NCBI RefSeq assembly: GCF_026262505.1
Contig: NC_067206.1
Span: 31,759,896 to 31,823,895, forward strand
Direction: 5' to 3'
From: Trichomonas vaginalis G3
Taxonomy: Eukaryota > Parabasalia > Trichomonadida > Trichomonadidae
DNA length: 64,000 nt
The notes beneath the pieces are model-generated. The model saw only the letters and a list, made by a program, of their open reading frames with translations. It did no database searches and was not told the DNA's origin. Position 1 is the stretch's first letter. The number at the start of each line of letters is the position of its first letter. Shown one piece after another: positions 47,322 through 58,927 of this stretch. Both the position numbers and the translations under genes were made by a program.

Positions 47322-49590
47322 GGTGCACGTTTAAAATAATCGTTTTATATTAGTTCACTTGTGGTTAGATACAACTTGGTATGCCTATTTGAGTCAATCA
47401 AAATTTTTGCATAAAAAGTTTGGAGCTGAATTTCCCTAACGGAAATCGACCGATGGAAGCTTTCAATTAAAAATCTTAAATTAAATTAAAAAAAATATCA
47501 AACCAAAACGGCATTATAATATTGATCAATGATAAAAATCTGGAATATTTAATCTGATTGATGAAAATCCATTCTTGATATGAGCTTAGAATGTTTCATG
47601 CAAAAATAAACTATCTGATGCAGGTATTTTGGCTTTGTAATGTTGAAGAATAGAAAATTGATCATTTTGTGAATAAATAAATTTTAAAAATCTTCATTTA
47701 TCTCATATACTCAGTTTTTATAGGAAATTTATAATTAGAAATAATTTTTATAGATATGTATACATTTGAAAATGCATTAACTTGTTTTACTGTTGAAATA
47801 AACTAATTATAATATATAAATAGAACAAAAAAATGAAAAAGCAAAAAAACAAGATTATGAATCAAGAACAATTACGTATGGTTTTTGAAATTTTGCTTTT
47901 TATTTTTATTGTCATTAAGATTAATTAAAGCTTTAAGTGATTCTAAGCAATATGGAAATGTGCTTATTTGTGAATGAAGATCAATATTTTAAATGATTTC
48001 TATATGATTATATACAACTCCTAAAATATGAAGTCATGTCATAAATTAAACAACAATTCAATAGATTCTAATTGTATTCTCCTGATCAAGAATGTTATTT
48101 AAATTGAAAGCCTATCTTTTTACAAATCATAACTAAGCTGTAAAAACTAACAACCAAATTATTGATTTAAATGAATCTATTTATGTGATTAAATTTCATT
48201 TTCATAAATATCAATGTTTCTGAATTTAATATGCCAACAATTAATTGAAAGAAATATTATACTTCATATGACAGAAATTTGAAAATGTGATTTTGAAATT
48301 TTTGGAATTTGGTTTTAAGATGTAATGATTGAAATTAATCTGATGTGTAATAGGAACTAATAATATTCAACAAGTATAATATAAAAATACACAAGTTTGA
48401 ATCTAGGATTTTTGAAAAGATACAATTTTTCATCACAGTTCATAGCAATTAACTAGCATCTGGAAAGAATAAACGATGGTATCATTGAGATGCATATATT
48501 TGTAATATTAGATTATTTCATATAATATTTTAGCGGAAGTTTATATTGAGATATTAATTATTTGATGTAATATGTAAAGGTATAGCAGAATATACAAATA
48601 AATTAGAAAAATAACTGGGGATCATTGTAAGAAAAATTCAATTAAAAAAGATCTAACATAAAAGAAATCATTCCCTATGGTTCTATTTCACAATAATAAC
48701 ATTAATTATTTGAAATTCATATCGAGGTATAATCTGATTATCGGTGGAATATGATAAGAATAATATGTGTATCAAATTGACAATAAATTCGCTTGCTGGT
48801 TGATGATTGAGAATACACTTGAATGATGTAAAATTTGCATCAAAAATTTGAGAAGTGGTATTCAAAAAAATAATCCGCTTGATTTGAATTTGGTTTGACT
48901 TTTCAGAAGAAAAAAACATTTTTCATCCAAGTTTGGATAAATAAAATATCATCTAGTATCACAAACATTAACATTACCTTTATTATTTGCTTATGCAAAT
49001 TATTTTTGAATCTCTGAATTTCGATCAATTCGAATATTTTACGATTTGAAGATATAACATTGTTTGATTTATTATATGCATTTTCCCATTTACTCAACTT
49101 TTCATTTCAATTTAAATAGTTGGTATTCCTATTCAGATATGCATATGCTTTTATTACACAAATTTTATTTAATATCGTTAAATTTTTAGAGACCTATTTT
49201 ATCAAATTTTCGCAACTCACAATTTCATTAAATTTTGCATTAACTCTTTTTGTATATATCATTTACTTGGTTACTAATTGAAGAGGAAATTGCTCTCAAT
49301 TTTTAATTCTTTTATAAAACTACTACAATTATCATTACAATTGTAAATATCATCAATTGGTCATTAGTGTCACTTTTGCCACACTTTGAATTTGCCACCC
49401 TTTCAATTCATACATTCAATTCTTTTACCTCATATTTTTATCTTTTCTTTTTCTCATTTGAACATATATCACCAGTAACACCATAATATGCATTAATCCA
49501 TATTTAAACTGCGCTATCAAAAATGAGTAGTTATATCGATAATTTCTTATTGAAATATTTAAAAACTGTTTCTGAATTTCCTACATAAAA
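47322..49590. other. Long AT-rich spacer
   Basis: About 2.3 kb between divergent genes with no convincing coding frame, RNA gene or repeat seen. Short open frames occur by chance. Confidence 0.5.
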
Positions 49591-49600
49591 TCAATATTTA
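49591..49600 (+). promoter_or_regulatory. Initiator-like element (TCAATATTTA)
   Basis: The A of TCAATATT lies 10 bases before the Myb ATG at 49603; good fit to the parabasalid initiator. Confidence 0.5.
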
Positions 49601-49602
49601 CC

Positions 49603-50157
49603 ATGTTATCCATATCATCCCGCTCCGGGTCAAAGATCGTTAAGTCTAAGTTCACTCCAGAAGAAGATCAGAAGCTCTTCAGCCTTGTTAATGGATTACA
49701 AGAGATTGACTGGAACGCGATCGCAAAACAATTCACACATAGAAATTCTCGTCAATGCCGTGAGAGATGGCAGAACTATCTCAATCCAAACCTTACAAAG
49801 GACAATTGGACTGAGGAAGACGACCGTCTTTTGCTTGAACGTTATAAGGAAATGGGTCCTCACTTGAATGCCATTGGAAGAACGCTCGGTAACCGCTCCG
49901 GAAATTCTGTCCGTAATCGGTACCTTGTTCTTATGAGATTCCAGCAAAAGCACCCAGAGTCTTCTCTGTTTAAGTCTCCATCATCTCCAGTCGAGATGCC
50001 AACTATTGAACCAGAAGAGGTTCAGATGAATTTATCTGAGCCAGCTCCAAAGAAAGATGCGGAAGTTAGTTTGATTGATAAGATTTTTAATCAAAACGTT
50101 ATTGAAGGACTCTTCTCAACAGATGAGTTCGATTTCTTAGAATCTATGTTCATGTAA
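49603..50157 (+). CDS. R2R3 Myb DNA-binding protein
   Basis: 184 residues. R2: KSKFTPEEDQKLFSLVNGLQ through NSRQCRERWQNYLNP, with Phe replacing the first Trp, as in many Myb repeats. R3: NWTEEDDRLLLERYKEMGPH through GNSVRNRYLVLMR, with Tyr in place of the third Trp. About 65 residues follow: Pro/Ser/Glu-rich, then an end with LIDKIFNQNVIEGLF and STDEFDFLESMF that looks like an acidic/aromatic activation segment. The protein should act in the nucleus on Myb sites. In Trichomonas such Myb proteins bind gene promoters to tune transcription, but the target here is unknown. Codon use is richer in G/C than in the two Myb genes at 15-17 kb, so it is a more distant and perhaps better-expressed paralogue. 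Confidence 0.9.
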   Translation: MLSISSRSGSKIVKSKFTPEEDQKLFSLVNGLQEIDWNAIAKQFTHRNSRQCRERWQNYLNPNLTKDNWTEEDDRLLLERYKEMGPHLNAIGRTLGNRSGNSVRNRYLVLMRFQQKHPESSLFKSPSSPVEMPTIEPEEVQMNLSEPAPKKDAEVSLIDKIFNQNVIEGLFSTDEFDFLESMFM

Positions 50158-51308
50158 ACTGTAATTTAATCATGAAGATTGCTTGCAAAAAAATCCATTC
50201 CGTTTTTTTTTCGATTCATTTTTCTCTCAATTTTTCTGAAGTGTTTCTGTAATTTTTTTTTCAAGCCAATAGTTTTGGCGCTCATATGACTGGCTTAGTA
50301 TTTCGTTTTGTTTTATAGTTATTTACAATTTCTTCCGTATAATGAGTCTAAATCTTCGATGAAAATGCTTGACCATTTTTCCAATTGTCTTTGAAACCAT
50401 ACAAAGTACCTATCTTTCTAAGTGATTTCGTGCTAAATTAATATATACCCACTTGTTTATAGTGCAAAAACTATCAGGGACCCTTCGATAAAGACGGTAA
50501 TTCTCAGTGGTGTAACATTTGGCTTACAGATCTATTATATGAATGCATATTTCATCCGATTATCATCTATTTCATATATCTTAGCGATTAGGCAATTTTA
50601 ACCACTTATGATTCATTGAAATTATTACATTTAGGATTTGTGTTGATTTCAACATGATTACACTTTTTCTACATGAAAATCCCTAATCTTCTAATTGATC
50701 AATCTTTATTTGGTTTCTGATATTTCAAGCATTCACTCATGATCTCTTTGCTTCTGCCTAAAAATGATAATTCTAGACATTTTTGAGTTATTTCTGAGTT
50801 AAATTTTCGTTCTTAAGAACGAAACAAGTGGAAGCATAAGTTTTATTTTCATATTTTTTTTTCTAAACAAGTGGAGGCGTATTTTACAATAGATTTGTTT
50901 TTCTATAGGGAGGCAAATTTGGTGCAAGGTCTTTTAGTCATAACATGATATCTCAAAAATCTCAACACAATACATAGAAAATATAGATGTGTAAATGCGA
51001 AATATACATACATATATGAATACTTTCTAAATTGAATAGATACACTTATGAAAAAGCTAACTTGTATTCATTTTATAATTATTACAGTGAGTTTTTAAAG
51101 CAGCAACTAAATTATGCTAATTGATGGATATACCATACCTAATGCATGATTTAGAAAGGATTTTTTGGAAAATGAAACAATATCTTCCTAAGAAAATCAT
51201 ATCTTACCTAATCTAATGGAGGAATTAAAGTACAATCGAACCATTTTGTAAATCTAGCTAATTACTACTAAATGTCGATTTTTTCTTTATGTGGTCGATA
51301 AAATTCAA
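50158..51308. other. Intergenic spacer
   Basis: About 1.15 kb, T-rich after the Myb gene, otherwise featureless. Related AACAAGTGGAAGC/AACAAGTGGAGGC words about 50 bases apart near 50,825-50,880 are too few to call a repeat. Confidence 0.5.
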
Positions 51309-51316
51309 TCAATTTT
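51309..51316 (+). promoter_or_regulatory. Initiator-like element (TCAATTTT)
   Basis: TCAATTTT lies with its A 17 bases before the ATG at 51328. If used, it rules out the earlier in-frame ATG at 51289. Confidence 0.4.
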
Positions 51317-51327
51317 TTTTTAAAAAA

Positions 51328-54300
51328 ATGGAATTTGGGCAAAAATTGAATGAACTAATTAATAAATCAACATACTCAAAGGAAGATATCTTTGAGTTCT
51401 TTGATTTACTGTCTTCAGTTAGCTTAGATTCGATTGAAAACCAAAATATAAAAATCAATTTTCTTTATTATCGGTCAATCCTCTCCAAACTATTCTCATC
51501 TATTAAAAATATCGAAACAAGCATTACTAGCGAGATAGGTTTGATAGCTACGACAGTTCAAAAATATATCGAATTATATCGAAAAGTTAAAGAAGCTGAC
51601 AAAGAATTTCCAACAGAAGAACTCTCGAAATTACTAGAATTTCAAGCAATTCAAGAAAATATCGCCGAAATTCCTAAATTTTCTTTTAATGATAAACAAA
51701 AAATGCCAAATTATGAAAAATTCTGCAATTTTTGCATAGAATTCTTCCAACCAAAGCAATTTAAGTTTGTTGACCTTATTAATTTAGCTTTCTATTTTAA
51801 CAAAAATTATTTAGAATTAATTCCAAACTTTTCGATCGATATTTTACAAAATTGCGACAAAGAATTATTTACAGATATTGAATTATCACCAGATTCATTC
51901 GTAGCTATCCCAGAAATGGTTCCTCCACTTGATAACGTTTTTGAGATTGATTTTATACAATATATCTATCAATCTGTCTACGGATATGAATTCCCAGAGA
52001 AAATATACCTCAATTACGATGTTTCTAACCTACTTTCCAACGAAAAATTTGGATTTTTGTTACATTATTTCAAATTTAATCCAATTCTCGACAAAGACAT
52101 ACCGTTAGATACGAAGCAGACAATATTACTACTGATGAACAACCAAATTGAGTTCTCAAAAGAGTCAATTTCCATTCCAACCTTAATTACTCCGAATTAC
52201 ATCGCTTTAGCGTACTACAGCCTCGAGAAACATGGAGACACAGGTTTTTACAGGGCAATCATCAACCAATCTGTTTACGGAAAGTTTTGGCTCGCATCAA
52301 AAGTTATTTCTGGCAGTTATTTGAATCCAAACTTACTTATTTCGATCAAAGAATTACAGACCAAACCGTCAGCTGCTTCAAACTTAATTGGTCACCCAGA
52401 AATTTTACCTTATTTAGATTTATCCAACAAATATCATCGAAGAATGAAGATTTTGCTATCAGAAGATAATGAGTTCCCTACAGAAATCAATGTAGAAGCA
52501 GAGTTGGCCCTATACAAGCTTAAAGAAAAACAAAATCAAATTATTCAATCAAATGCACCGAAATACTTAAAATTATTGGCAGAAACAGTAAGGAATGACA
52601 CAATAAAAGACACAAAAGGTAATGGTTACTACGCATCTCTACTTTGCGCTGGATTTTTACCTCCAATTCCAGATACTCAGCCTCTACCGATATTTAAAAA
52701 ACCAGAAGAGTTGATTGAAGATCAGCCATTCTATACAATCGTATCTAATATAATTTCGATCATTTCTTCGATCAAATTAACAGAAATTTCAGATGATGTT
52801 TCAATTTTGCTTTGCCATCGATATATTTCGAAAGAATCGAAGCAGAGTTTAGTAAGTTCGCTAGGTAATCAAGGAGAACAGCTTAGAAATAAGTACATGT
52901 GCACAATGATGGCGTTTTCCATGCTAGAAGCTGATTATCCAATATCCGCTGCGTACAAGATCAAGACTATTAGCGATGTTCCCACTGACGTGATCATAAC
53001 TATCGTAAAATTCCTTGAAAACGACTTATCCAGTTTATGTGAGTTTTTCGGTAACACTCCTGAAGCACAGAACATGTTCAACAGGCTTTCTGAAGACTCC
53101 AGGAGGTCAGTTCTTGTATCGCTAATAAGAAGTGAGAACAACGATCCCATACAATCTTTATCATTAGACTTAGAAGACCCAAAGACAATCCAAATGATCC
53201 TAGAATTGTCAGGAAAAGAGTCTGTATCACATCCTACCGCTGTATCTCAGATCATGGAGCGAATCTTACCTTCATGCAATGATATAAGTTACTTTTTCGA
53301 CCAAATTCCTGAAAATATCCATGAAACAACGACAGAATTAATTTCTCTGCTCAGTCTTGTCCTCGATAACGTCAAACACTCTGACTTTGTCGATGCAAAA
53401 CTCCAAGAAAAGCCAGAAATAGATTTCATCTGGAAAGAAGATATCAATAAAATCGAAAAAGTGACAAAAGATATTTGGTCGGAAGAATTTAATGGAGAAT
53501 GTCATTTTTCAAGCAATAACAAATGGCCAGCATTCATTTGTTACACTTGTCCCGAAAATCCGATCATTTGTCTCGAATGCGCAACTAAATGCCACAAAAA
53601 CCATGATTTAGTTTGCATCGGATACAATAACAACGCTGTCTGCCACTGTGACAAGTACTGTACACTCACAAATTCCGTGAAAAGCCAGAATTCATCTCGG
53701 AAAAGACAGACCAAACAAAACGATCAAGAAAACAAAATTTTGTCAGTAAATCCAAATTCACTGGCAAAATTTGTCATAAAACTGTCAAATTGTAAATCAA
53801 GTAAAGTGTCAGATAAAACTGTCAAATTACATTCTGACATAAAGACATGTGACCTGAAATCAAAGACGATAAATCCAAATTATCCACCATTAATTTTTTC
53901 CGAAATTCCACAGAAAACATTACAAACAGGAGATGGAACAAGACTTAGATCATCATTAGAAAATGTTAATGAATCATTTACATTAACACACAGACGCAGT
54001 GAAGTTTCTCCTGCCATATTATGCTGCCAAGTCTTAGACGGAAGATTTGTTTTAGTCGGAATCGGTTGTAAATTAACGGTTTTGACAAATGACCTCACTT
54101 CTCAACTATTTTCAGTTTCTCTGCCTAAAGTCATTTTGTCAATAAAACCATCGGTCCAAGAACCAAATCTTATCGTCGTCACTTCACTTCACAACTGTTA
54201 TTTATATGAAATATCAGACAACGGACAAATAACACTTAGAAATGAAGTAGAACTAAGATTGAATAATATTGATTCGTCACTTTTTATTAATAACGTACAA

Positions 54301-55863
54301 TGGATTCCTGACTCGAAATATTTAATGATAACAACAAATTGTTTTGTCACTTTTTATGATCCAAGCAGCAAAAAGTTTTTCGGACATGTTACAACGAAAC
54401 AAAGAGTTTTCTATACTTCATCTACCATTATTTGTCATAATAAGAAATATTATTGTTTGGTCAGTTCATCTGATGGCAAAATTGGAATTTACGATTTGTC
54501 TAATTTAGAAAATAGTGAATTTGATCGTTACTCGAATTTTAAATTAGATGGACAATTAATAACATTGTCTTCCTGTTTAGAAAATAATCTTTGTTTCATT
54601 TCTCAAGGTGTTTTATTACATATCATTAGACCTTCTGAATTATTTTCAGAAAAACCGTCATTTTTAACGGTTATGACAGAATTTCCATCGAATTTGTATT
54701 TAGTTGATGTTTTTAATGGTGTTTTTGTATTTGGAAACACTAATACAAATGCATTGTTTACTTTAGAATTTACTGATTCAGGATTAGAATTCGAATGTCT
54801 TCAAAACGGAACAATTCCAATTGGATATTGTTCTATGTTGAATAACTCAATGATTTTGTTGTCTGCTTTTGTATTGAATAATTCTTTTGTTTGTTTGACG
54901 AATCACGGCCAGTTTGTTGAACTAAAAATGAACACAACAGCAGAAACAGTTGCAGATAAATTAATAAATGATGATGACTTCATTTATGAAGAAGAAAAGA
55001 ATGTTGAACCTTTCTTCTGGGCAAGGACATTATCAACAGATTTATCTAAAATAGAAGTTAAAGATTATGATGGAAATAATATTAATGATGTTTTGCAGAG
55101 AAAAAGATATATTTTCAGTTCTAATTCGGCAAGGAAATCAGCGTTAGTTACATTAAATGACAGCGAAAACGTAATTGTTGGATTCAGAGTTGGCTGTGAA
55201 AGTCAAAGTCAAAGCCATAGACCTCCATGGATTTCTGTTTTGGGAAGGAAAGTTAATGTTAACAGCCAAAGATCTTTCATGTTCGCTTTGAAACCGAATG
55301 AAATAGAACCGAGAAAAACATATGAAATCAGATTCGGATCGAAAGAATATTATGACACAAATTTCGACTTTTTGGATGTTTTTGTTTGCCAGTACAAAAT
55401 TATCAAAGAAATCTGTGAAAATTCAAGAAAAGTTGTGTCTTTCGATAACTCAAATAATTTGTCTGACTTCAAGGATTCCAATACAGGAGATCCTTCTTTG
55501 TATCCTATTTTCAGTCGATTGGAAAAGTGTTTTGTTTCCTGTGCAAAGAATGAAAAACTTTCTGAAGAAATTTTCACAAGAATCGTGCAATTGATTTATG
55601 AAAACGATTCATTGTCAAGCATTTCGAGAAAGATTGCTTCTCTATGCAGTTTCGACAACAAAAACGAGATTTGGTCTAAAATTGCATCAAATTGTGTTGA
55701 AAAACTCTCCAAAACTACAGCAAAAGATTTTTGGAGAGATTTCAATTTGATGAACGACGAAGACAAAACTAAAGTGTCAAATGACGTCTGGAAAGGAACA
55801 GAAATCGAACAAGATATTTTCGATCCAAATATGATTGTTTCTGCTTTTATTTCTACTAATTAA
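51328..55863 (+). CDS. UBR-box protein, UBR4-like (N-degron/ubiquitin pathway)
   Basis: 1511 residues from the ATG at 51328 (MEFGQKLNELINKS); an in-frame ATG at 51289 would add 13 but lies before a likely initiator. The first ~700 residues are helical. At about 725-780 is a UBR-type zinc finger: GECHFSSNNKWPAFICYTC, IICLECATKCHKNHDLVC and CHCDKYC, with the Cys/His order of N-recognin boxes. After a basic linker, about residues 880-1190 form beta-rich, WD-like units (KLTVLTNDLTSQLFSV, YFDRYS-type blades), as in UBR4/BIG/Poe, where a propeller follows the box. The C-terminal quarter is mixed. UBR4-type proteins bind proteins with destabilising N-termini and help ubiquitinate them. I see no RING or HECT domain, so it may act with a partner ligase. 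It is much shorter than animal UBR4. Confidence 0.8.
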   Translation: MEFGQKLNELINKSTYSKEDIFEFFDLLSSVSLDSIENQNIKINFLYYRSILSKLFSSIKNIETSITSEIGLIATTVQKYIELYRKVKEADKEFPTEELSKLLEFQAIQENIAEIPKFSFNDKQKMPNYEKFCNFCIEFFQPKQFKFVDLINLAFYFNKNYLELIPNFSIDILQNCDKELFTDIELSPDSFVAIPEMVPPLDNVFEIDFIQYIYQSVYGYEFPEKIYLNYDVSNLLSNEKFGFLLHYFKFNPILDKDIPLDTKQTILLLMNNQIEFSKESISIPTLITPNYIALAYYSLEKHGDTGFYRAIINQSVYGKFWLASKVISGSYLNPNLLISIKELQTKPSAASNLIGHPEILPYLDLSNKYHRRMKILLSEDNEFPTEINVEAELALYKLKEKQNQIIQSNAPKYLKLLAETVRNDTIKDTKGNGYYASLLCAGFLPPIPDTQPLPIFKKPEELIEDQPFYTIVSNIISIISSIKLTEISDDVSILLCHRYISKESKQSLVSSLGNQGEQLRNKYMCTMMAFSMLEADYPISAAYKIKTISDVPTDVIITIVKFLENDLSSLCEFFGNTPEAQNMFNRLSEDSRRSVLVSLIRSENNDPIQSLSLDLEDPKTIQMILELSGKESVSHPTAVSQIMERILPSCNDISYFFDQIPENIHETTTELISLLSLVLDNVKHSDFVDAKLQEKPEIDFIWKEDINKIEKVTKDIWSEEFNGECHFSSNNKWPAFICYTCPENPIICLECATKCHKNHDLVCIGYNNNAVCHCDKYCTLTNSVKSQNSSRKRQTKQNDQENKILSVNPNSLAKFVIKLSNCKSSKVSDKTVKLHSDIKTCDLKSKTINPNYPPLIFSEIPQKTLQTGDGTRLRSSLENVNESFTLTHRRSEVSPAILCCQVLDGRFVLVGIGCKLTVLTNDLTSQLFSVSLPKVILSIKPSVQEPNLIVVTSLHNCYLYEISDNGQITLRNEVELRLNNIDSSLFINNVQWIPDSKYLMITTNCFVTFYDPSSKKFFGHVTTKQRVFYTSSTIICHNKKYYCLVSSSDGKIGIYDLSNLENSEFDRYSNFKLDGQLITLSSCLENNLCFISQGVLLHIIRPSELFSEKPSFLTVMTEFPSNLYLVDVFNGVFVFGNTNTNALFTLEFTDSGLEFECLQNGTIPIGYCSMLNNSMILLSAFVLNNSFVCLTNHGQFVELKMNTTAETVADKLINDDDFIYEEEKNVEPFFWARTLSTDLSKIEVKDYDGNNINDVLQRKRYIFSSNSARKSALVTLNDSENVIVGFRVGCESQSQSHRPPWISVLGRKVNVNSQRSFMFALKPNEIEPRKTYEIRFGSKEYYDTNFDFLDVFVCQYKIIKEICENSRKVVSFDNSNNLSDFKDSNTGDPSLYPIFSRLEKCFVSCAKNEKLSEEIFTRIVQLIYENDSLSSISRKIASLCSFDNKNEIWSKIASNCVEKLSKTTAKDFWRDFNLMNDEDKTKVSNDVWKGTEIEQDIFDPNMIVSAFISTN

Positions 55864-58681
55864 ATGTTTATTTATTTTATTTGTTCAGCCTGGCTTTCGT
55901 CCAAATAAGCATTGCTGCTTTAAGTTATTGTGGAACAAAGAACTATTAATTACACTACAATATATTCAAATAGGGATTCTGAAGAAGAAGGAAATTACTA
56001 TTTTTGATATTAATTATTCATGATGGTAATTCTTTTCAATTTTTATGGGATAACCCCTTAGTTTAAAAATGTACGTTATTTACCCCCTGTATCTGCATCT
56101 AGAGATATTTTTTAGATTTTGAAACAGTTAAAAGATAGAGTACGATCAAAGTATGCTATTTTATCGTTTATTCATAAAAATATCAATTCTATCATAGAGA
56201 AAAAGCTAATTTAAGTTTAAAAATTTGAATAGTTGTAAACTAATATAGTGAGCCATTAAAAATATTACGAAGACCGCATTCTCTTGAATTTTGACGTCTA
56301 ATTTGGAAACAAATAACATTAAACATAAGTTGCAAATCAAAAAGAATTTGATTCTTATTTATCAATAAAAAATTATAGATTTTCATTTGAGTGACAAGTC
56401 TATAAGCAAGCATATCATGTGATTTTAAGTCCGAATGAGATGAATAAAGTTTATTCATAAAGACATAAACTTACTGAATTCCTTTATGCAAATATATCAA
56501 ATTTGAAATAATATCGTCATTTGTTTGGAAAAGCATATATAATGAAATCTGATTCTTAATGTAATATAATAACCAAGTAATTGGCTTTTTGTGAGTTTGG
56601 GTGATAATTATCATTTGAAAAATTGAATTTTTTGCTATTAGGTCAGCACAAAGCGCCAACCAAATAGCGAAGAATTCTGATATATGTCTATTTAAAATAT
56701 GATTAAAATTTCTGAACGATAACTATCAAAAATAAGTCATAAAAAATATAAAAATAAAAATATAACGTAGGTGGAAAATAAGCCATATTCATCCGGCCAA
56801 TAATCCTCTCAATTAGAGTATTCAAAAATGGCAGATGCCAGCCAATTTTTTGTATGGTAATGATAAATAATCATTAATATAGGTTCAGGATAGTATGTTA
56901 TATCATATTTAATCATTATTAAGCAACTTCTATGATATTTTTTATAAAAAAAGTTTTATGAAGTTAATATTAAATAAACTATTTATTTTCCCTTTTCTTT
57001 ACAATTTTTATACATGAATTAGTAATAAAACAATTATATAATATGATGAAACAGCTCGAGATCATCTGACTTGGAGGTACTGAATATTAGTTTCTTATCG
57101 TAAAGCCGTATCTGCGTTGAGTTTTGAATTTTTTGCTAATAATTCAAAAGAAATGCAATCTGAGTGAACTTTATAGGCTATTTAATTAAATCTTTTGGAG
57201 ATTGATTTAGACTATGTAGGTACTCAGTAACTAATAGACGAAGAATGGAAGAAAACTGCAAGAGCGATTTCGAGGAAATTTTATTAAAATTAACATTCGA
57301 TTCTTTGACCTGCAAATAAACATATTTGTACTGTTAATCGGTTTTACAGAATAGATCTTGCGTTGTTGTATGTTTTGACAAAGTATCTAGAATTTTTCCT
57401 AAGATACTCATTTTGCGAGATAAAATGATATACTATCTACCAGATATTTGTGTATTGCTTCCTATATGTGGCTAGTAACTACAGAAATTGTAGTTTCAGG
57501 AAATTTGAATACATTTGGAATTCTAAGAAAGACATTGTAATATTGAGCGTCTCTTATTTCAATATACCATATTAATGAAAATATAAATTCATGTAATCTG
57601 TCCTTAAATATGCTATCTAAACTTGTGATAGAAACTCAATTTCACCATAAAATATGAGAAAATTCCAAACTGTGAAATAAAACGAACATATTCGCATATC
57701 AGATAACAACCATCTATATTAGGTTTCTCAATTCTTCATTTAAAATTCCAAAAAAAATTCAAAAATTTGAAAATGGAGAGAAGAAATACGAATTTTCCAT
57801 GAAAATTCGCAAAATGAAAAATTTTTGGAATTACAAACATTAATTATTTTTGATGCTTGTTCCAAAATTTGTCTTTTTCCCCATATCTGATATGAATATT
57901 TTCGATTATTATTATAATTTATTTTTAATGACATATTTCATGATATTCATATAATGGTTTGTTTTAAGAAATGAATGAGAATATATTTATTTAAAAAAAG
58001 AGAAAAGGTATTAGTATAGATTTTTATTTGAGCGTATTTAAAAGGTTCTATTTCAAAAACTTTATGTAGTTTGCTTTTGTAAGCAACGTAAAACAACATC
58101 TTCAAGTTATTTGTTGCAATTCGGGGATTAATCGAGAATTTTTGCTGTATATTAGTTATAAATTTGTTTTAGTAGATAAATTCATCATGTTCCCGTTTGA
58201 GACTCATTTTGTTTTTGCTTTATTGATGAAATTTCAATTTGTTGAGTGAATATCGACAAATTTGTTAAATCTTGTTTTAAGCGCAGCAGCAACATTTAGA
58301 GTCTATTAATTATATCTAGACTTTCAGTATTTTGCATTATTTTTATGGTTGAGGTTAGAACAATCGCCTAACTAAGTAACGCATGTATGTAAAATGACTT
58401 TTTCGCGAAAACGGTCTTGCAGATTTTTATGAGAGTAAGATATCAATATATACAACAATTGAGGATTAATTTTATTGCAGTGGCTTACGATTTTCATCGT
58501 TCAAAGTATCGGGGCAGATTATTAAATTTTAAGCTATACAATTTCCATTGTAGAGCTTTATATTTTGAAAGAATAGAACGATTGGATATATTCTTATTAA
58601 GTATAAATGACATCGATTTTAAATTGCATATATGTCAACACTGTTTCTGAAATTAATGTAAATATAAAGTAATAAATTACT
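55864..58681. other. Long AT-rich spacer
   Basis: About 2.8 kb with no convincing gene. Several short open frames occur on both strands without protein-like composition. No RNA gene, array or repeat was recognised. Confidence 0.5.
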
Positions 58682-58828
58682 ATGCATGAAGAAAACTTCA
58701 ATTTCTCTCCACAATTAAGAGAAGTTTGGAGTTTTATTACTGAGAAAAATCCGCTTGAAGTTGTTCATGAGAATTTTTTTTCTTGCGAAATAACGTATTT
58801 TTTGTTGACCTACCTTTCCCTCAACTAG
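58682..58828 (+). CDS. Possible 48-codon gene fragment
   Basis: ATG at 58682, stop at 58826-58828. The peptide starts MHEENFNFSPQLREVWSFIT and continues to a hydrophobic end (YFLLTYLSL). It has a protein-like pattern and lies just ahead of the beta-helix-like gene, so it could be a remnant of a longer gene or a short upstream ORF. The evidence is composition only. Confidence 0.25.
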   Translation: MHEENFNFSPQLREVWSFITEKNPLEVVHENFFSCEITYFLLTYLSLN

Positions 58829-58927
58829 AAAAATAAATACTATATGCTATAACAAATCTATACCCAGCATAAAAAGTTTTACTCCATTACTATCAATCTT
58901 CCTGGCAAAGGCAAATGACGTCAAAAA

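Noticed and set aside
55835-56023. Phrase like a reverse transcriptase motif (QPGFRPNKHCC) after the UBR gene
   Set aside because: Only a dozen residues match, it starts within the end of another gene, and no other RT motif follows on either side.
47322-58681. tRNA or other structural RNA genes in the long spacers
   Set aside because: I looked for the conserved T-loop GGTTCRA context with a matching acceptor stem and found none, but a covariance search could still find some.
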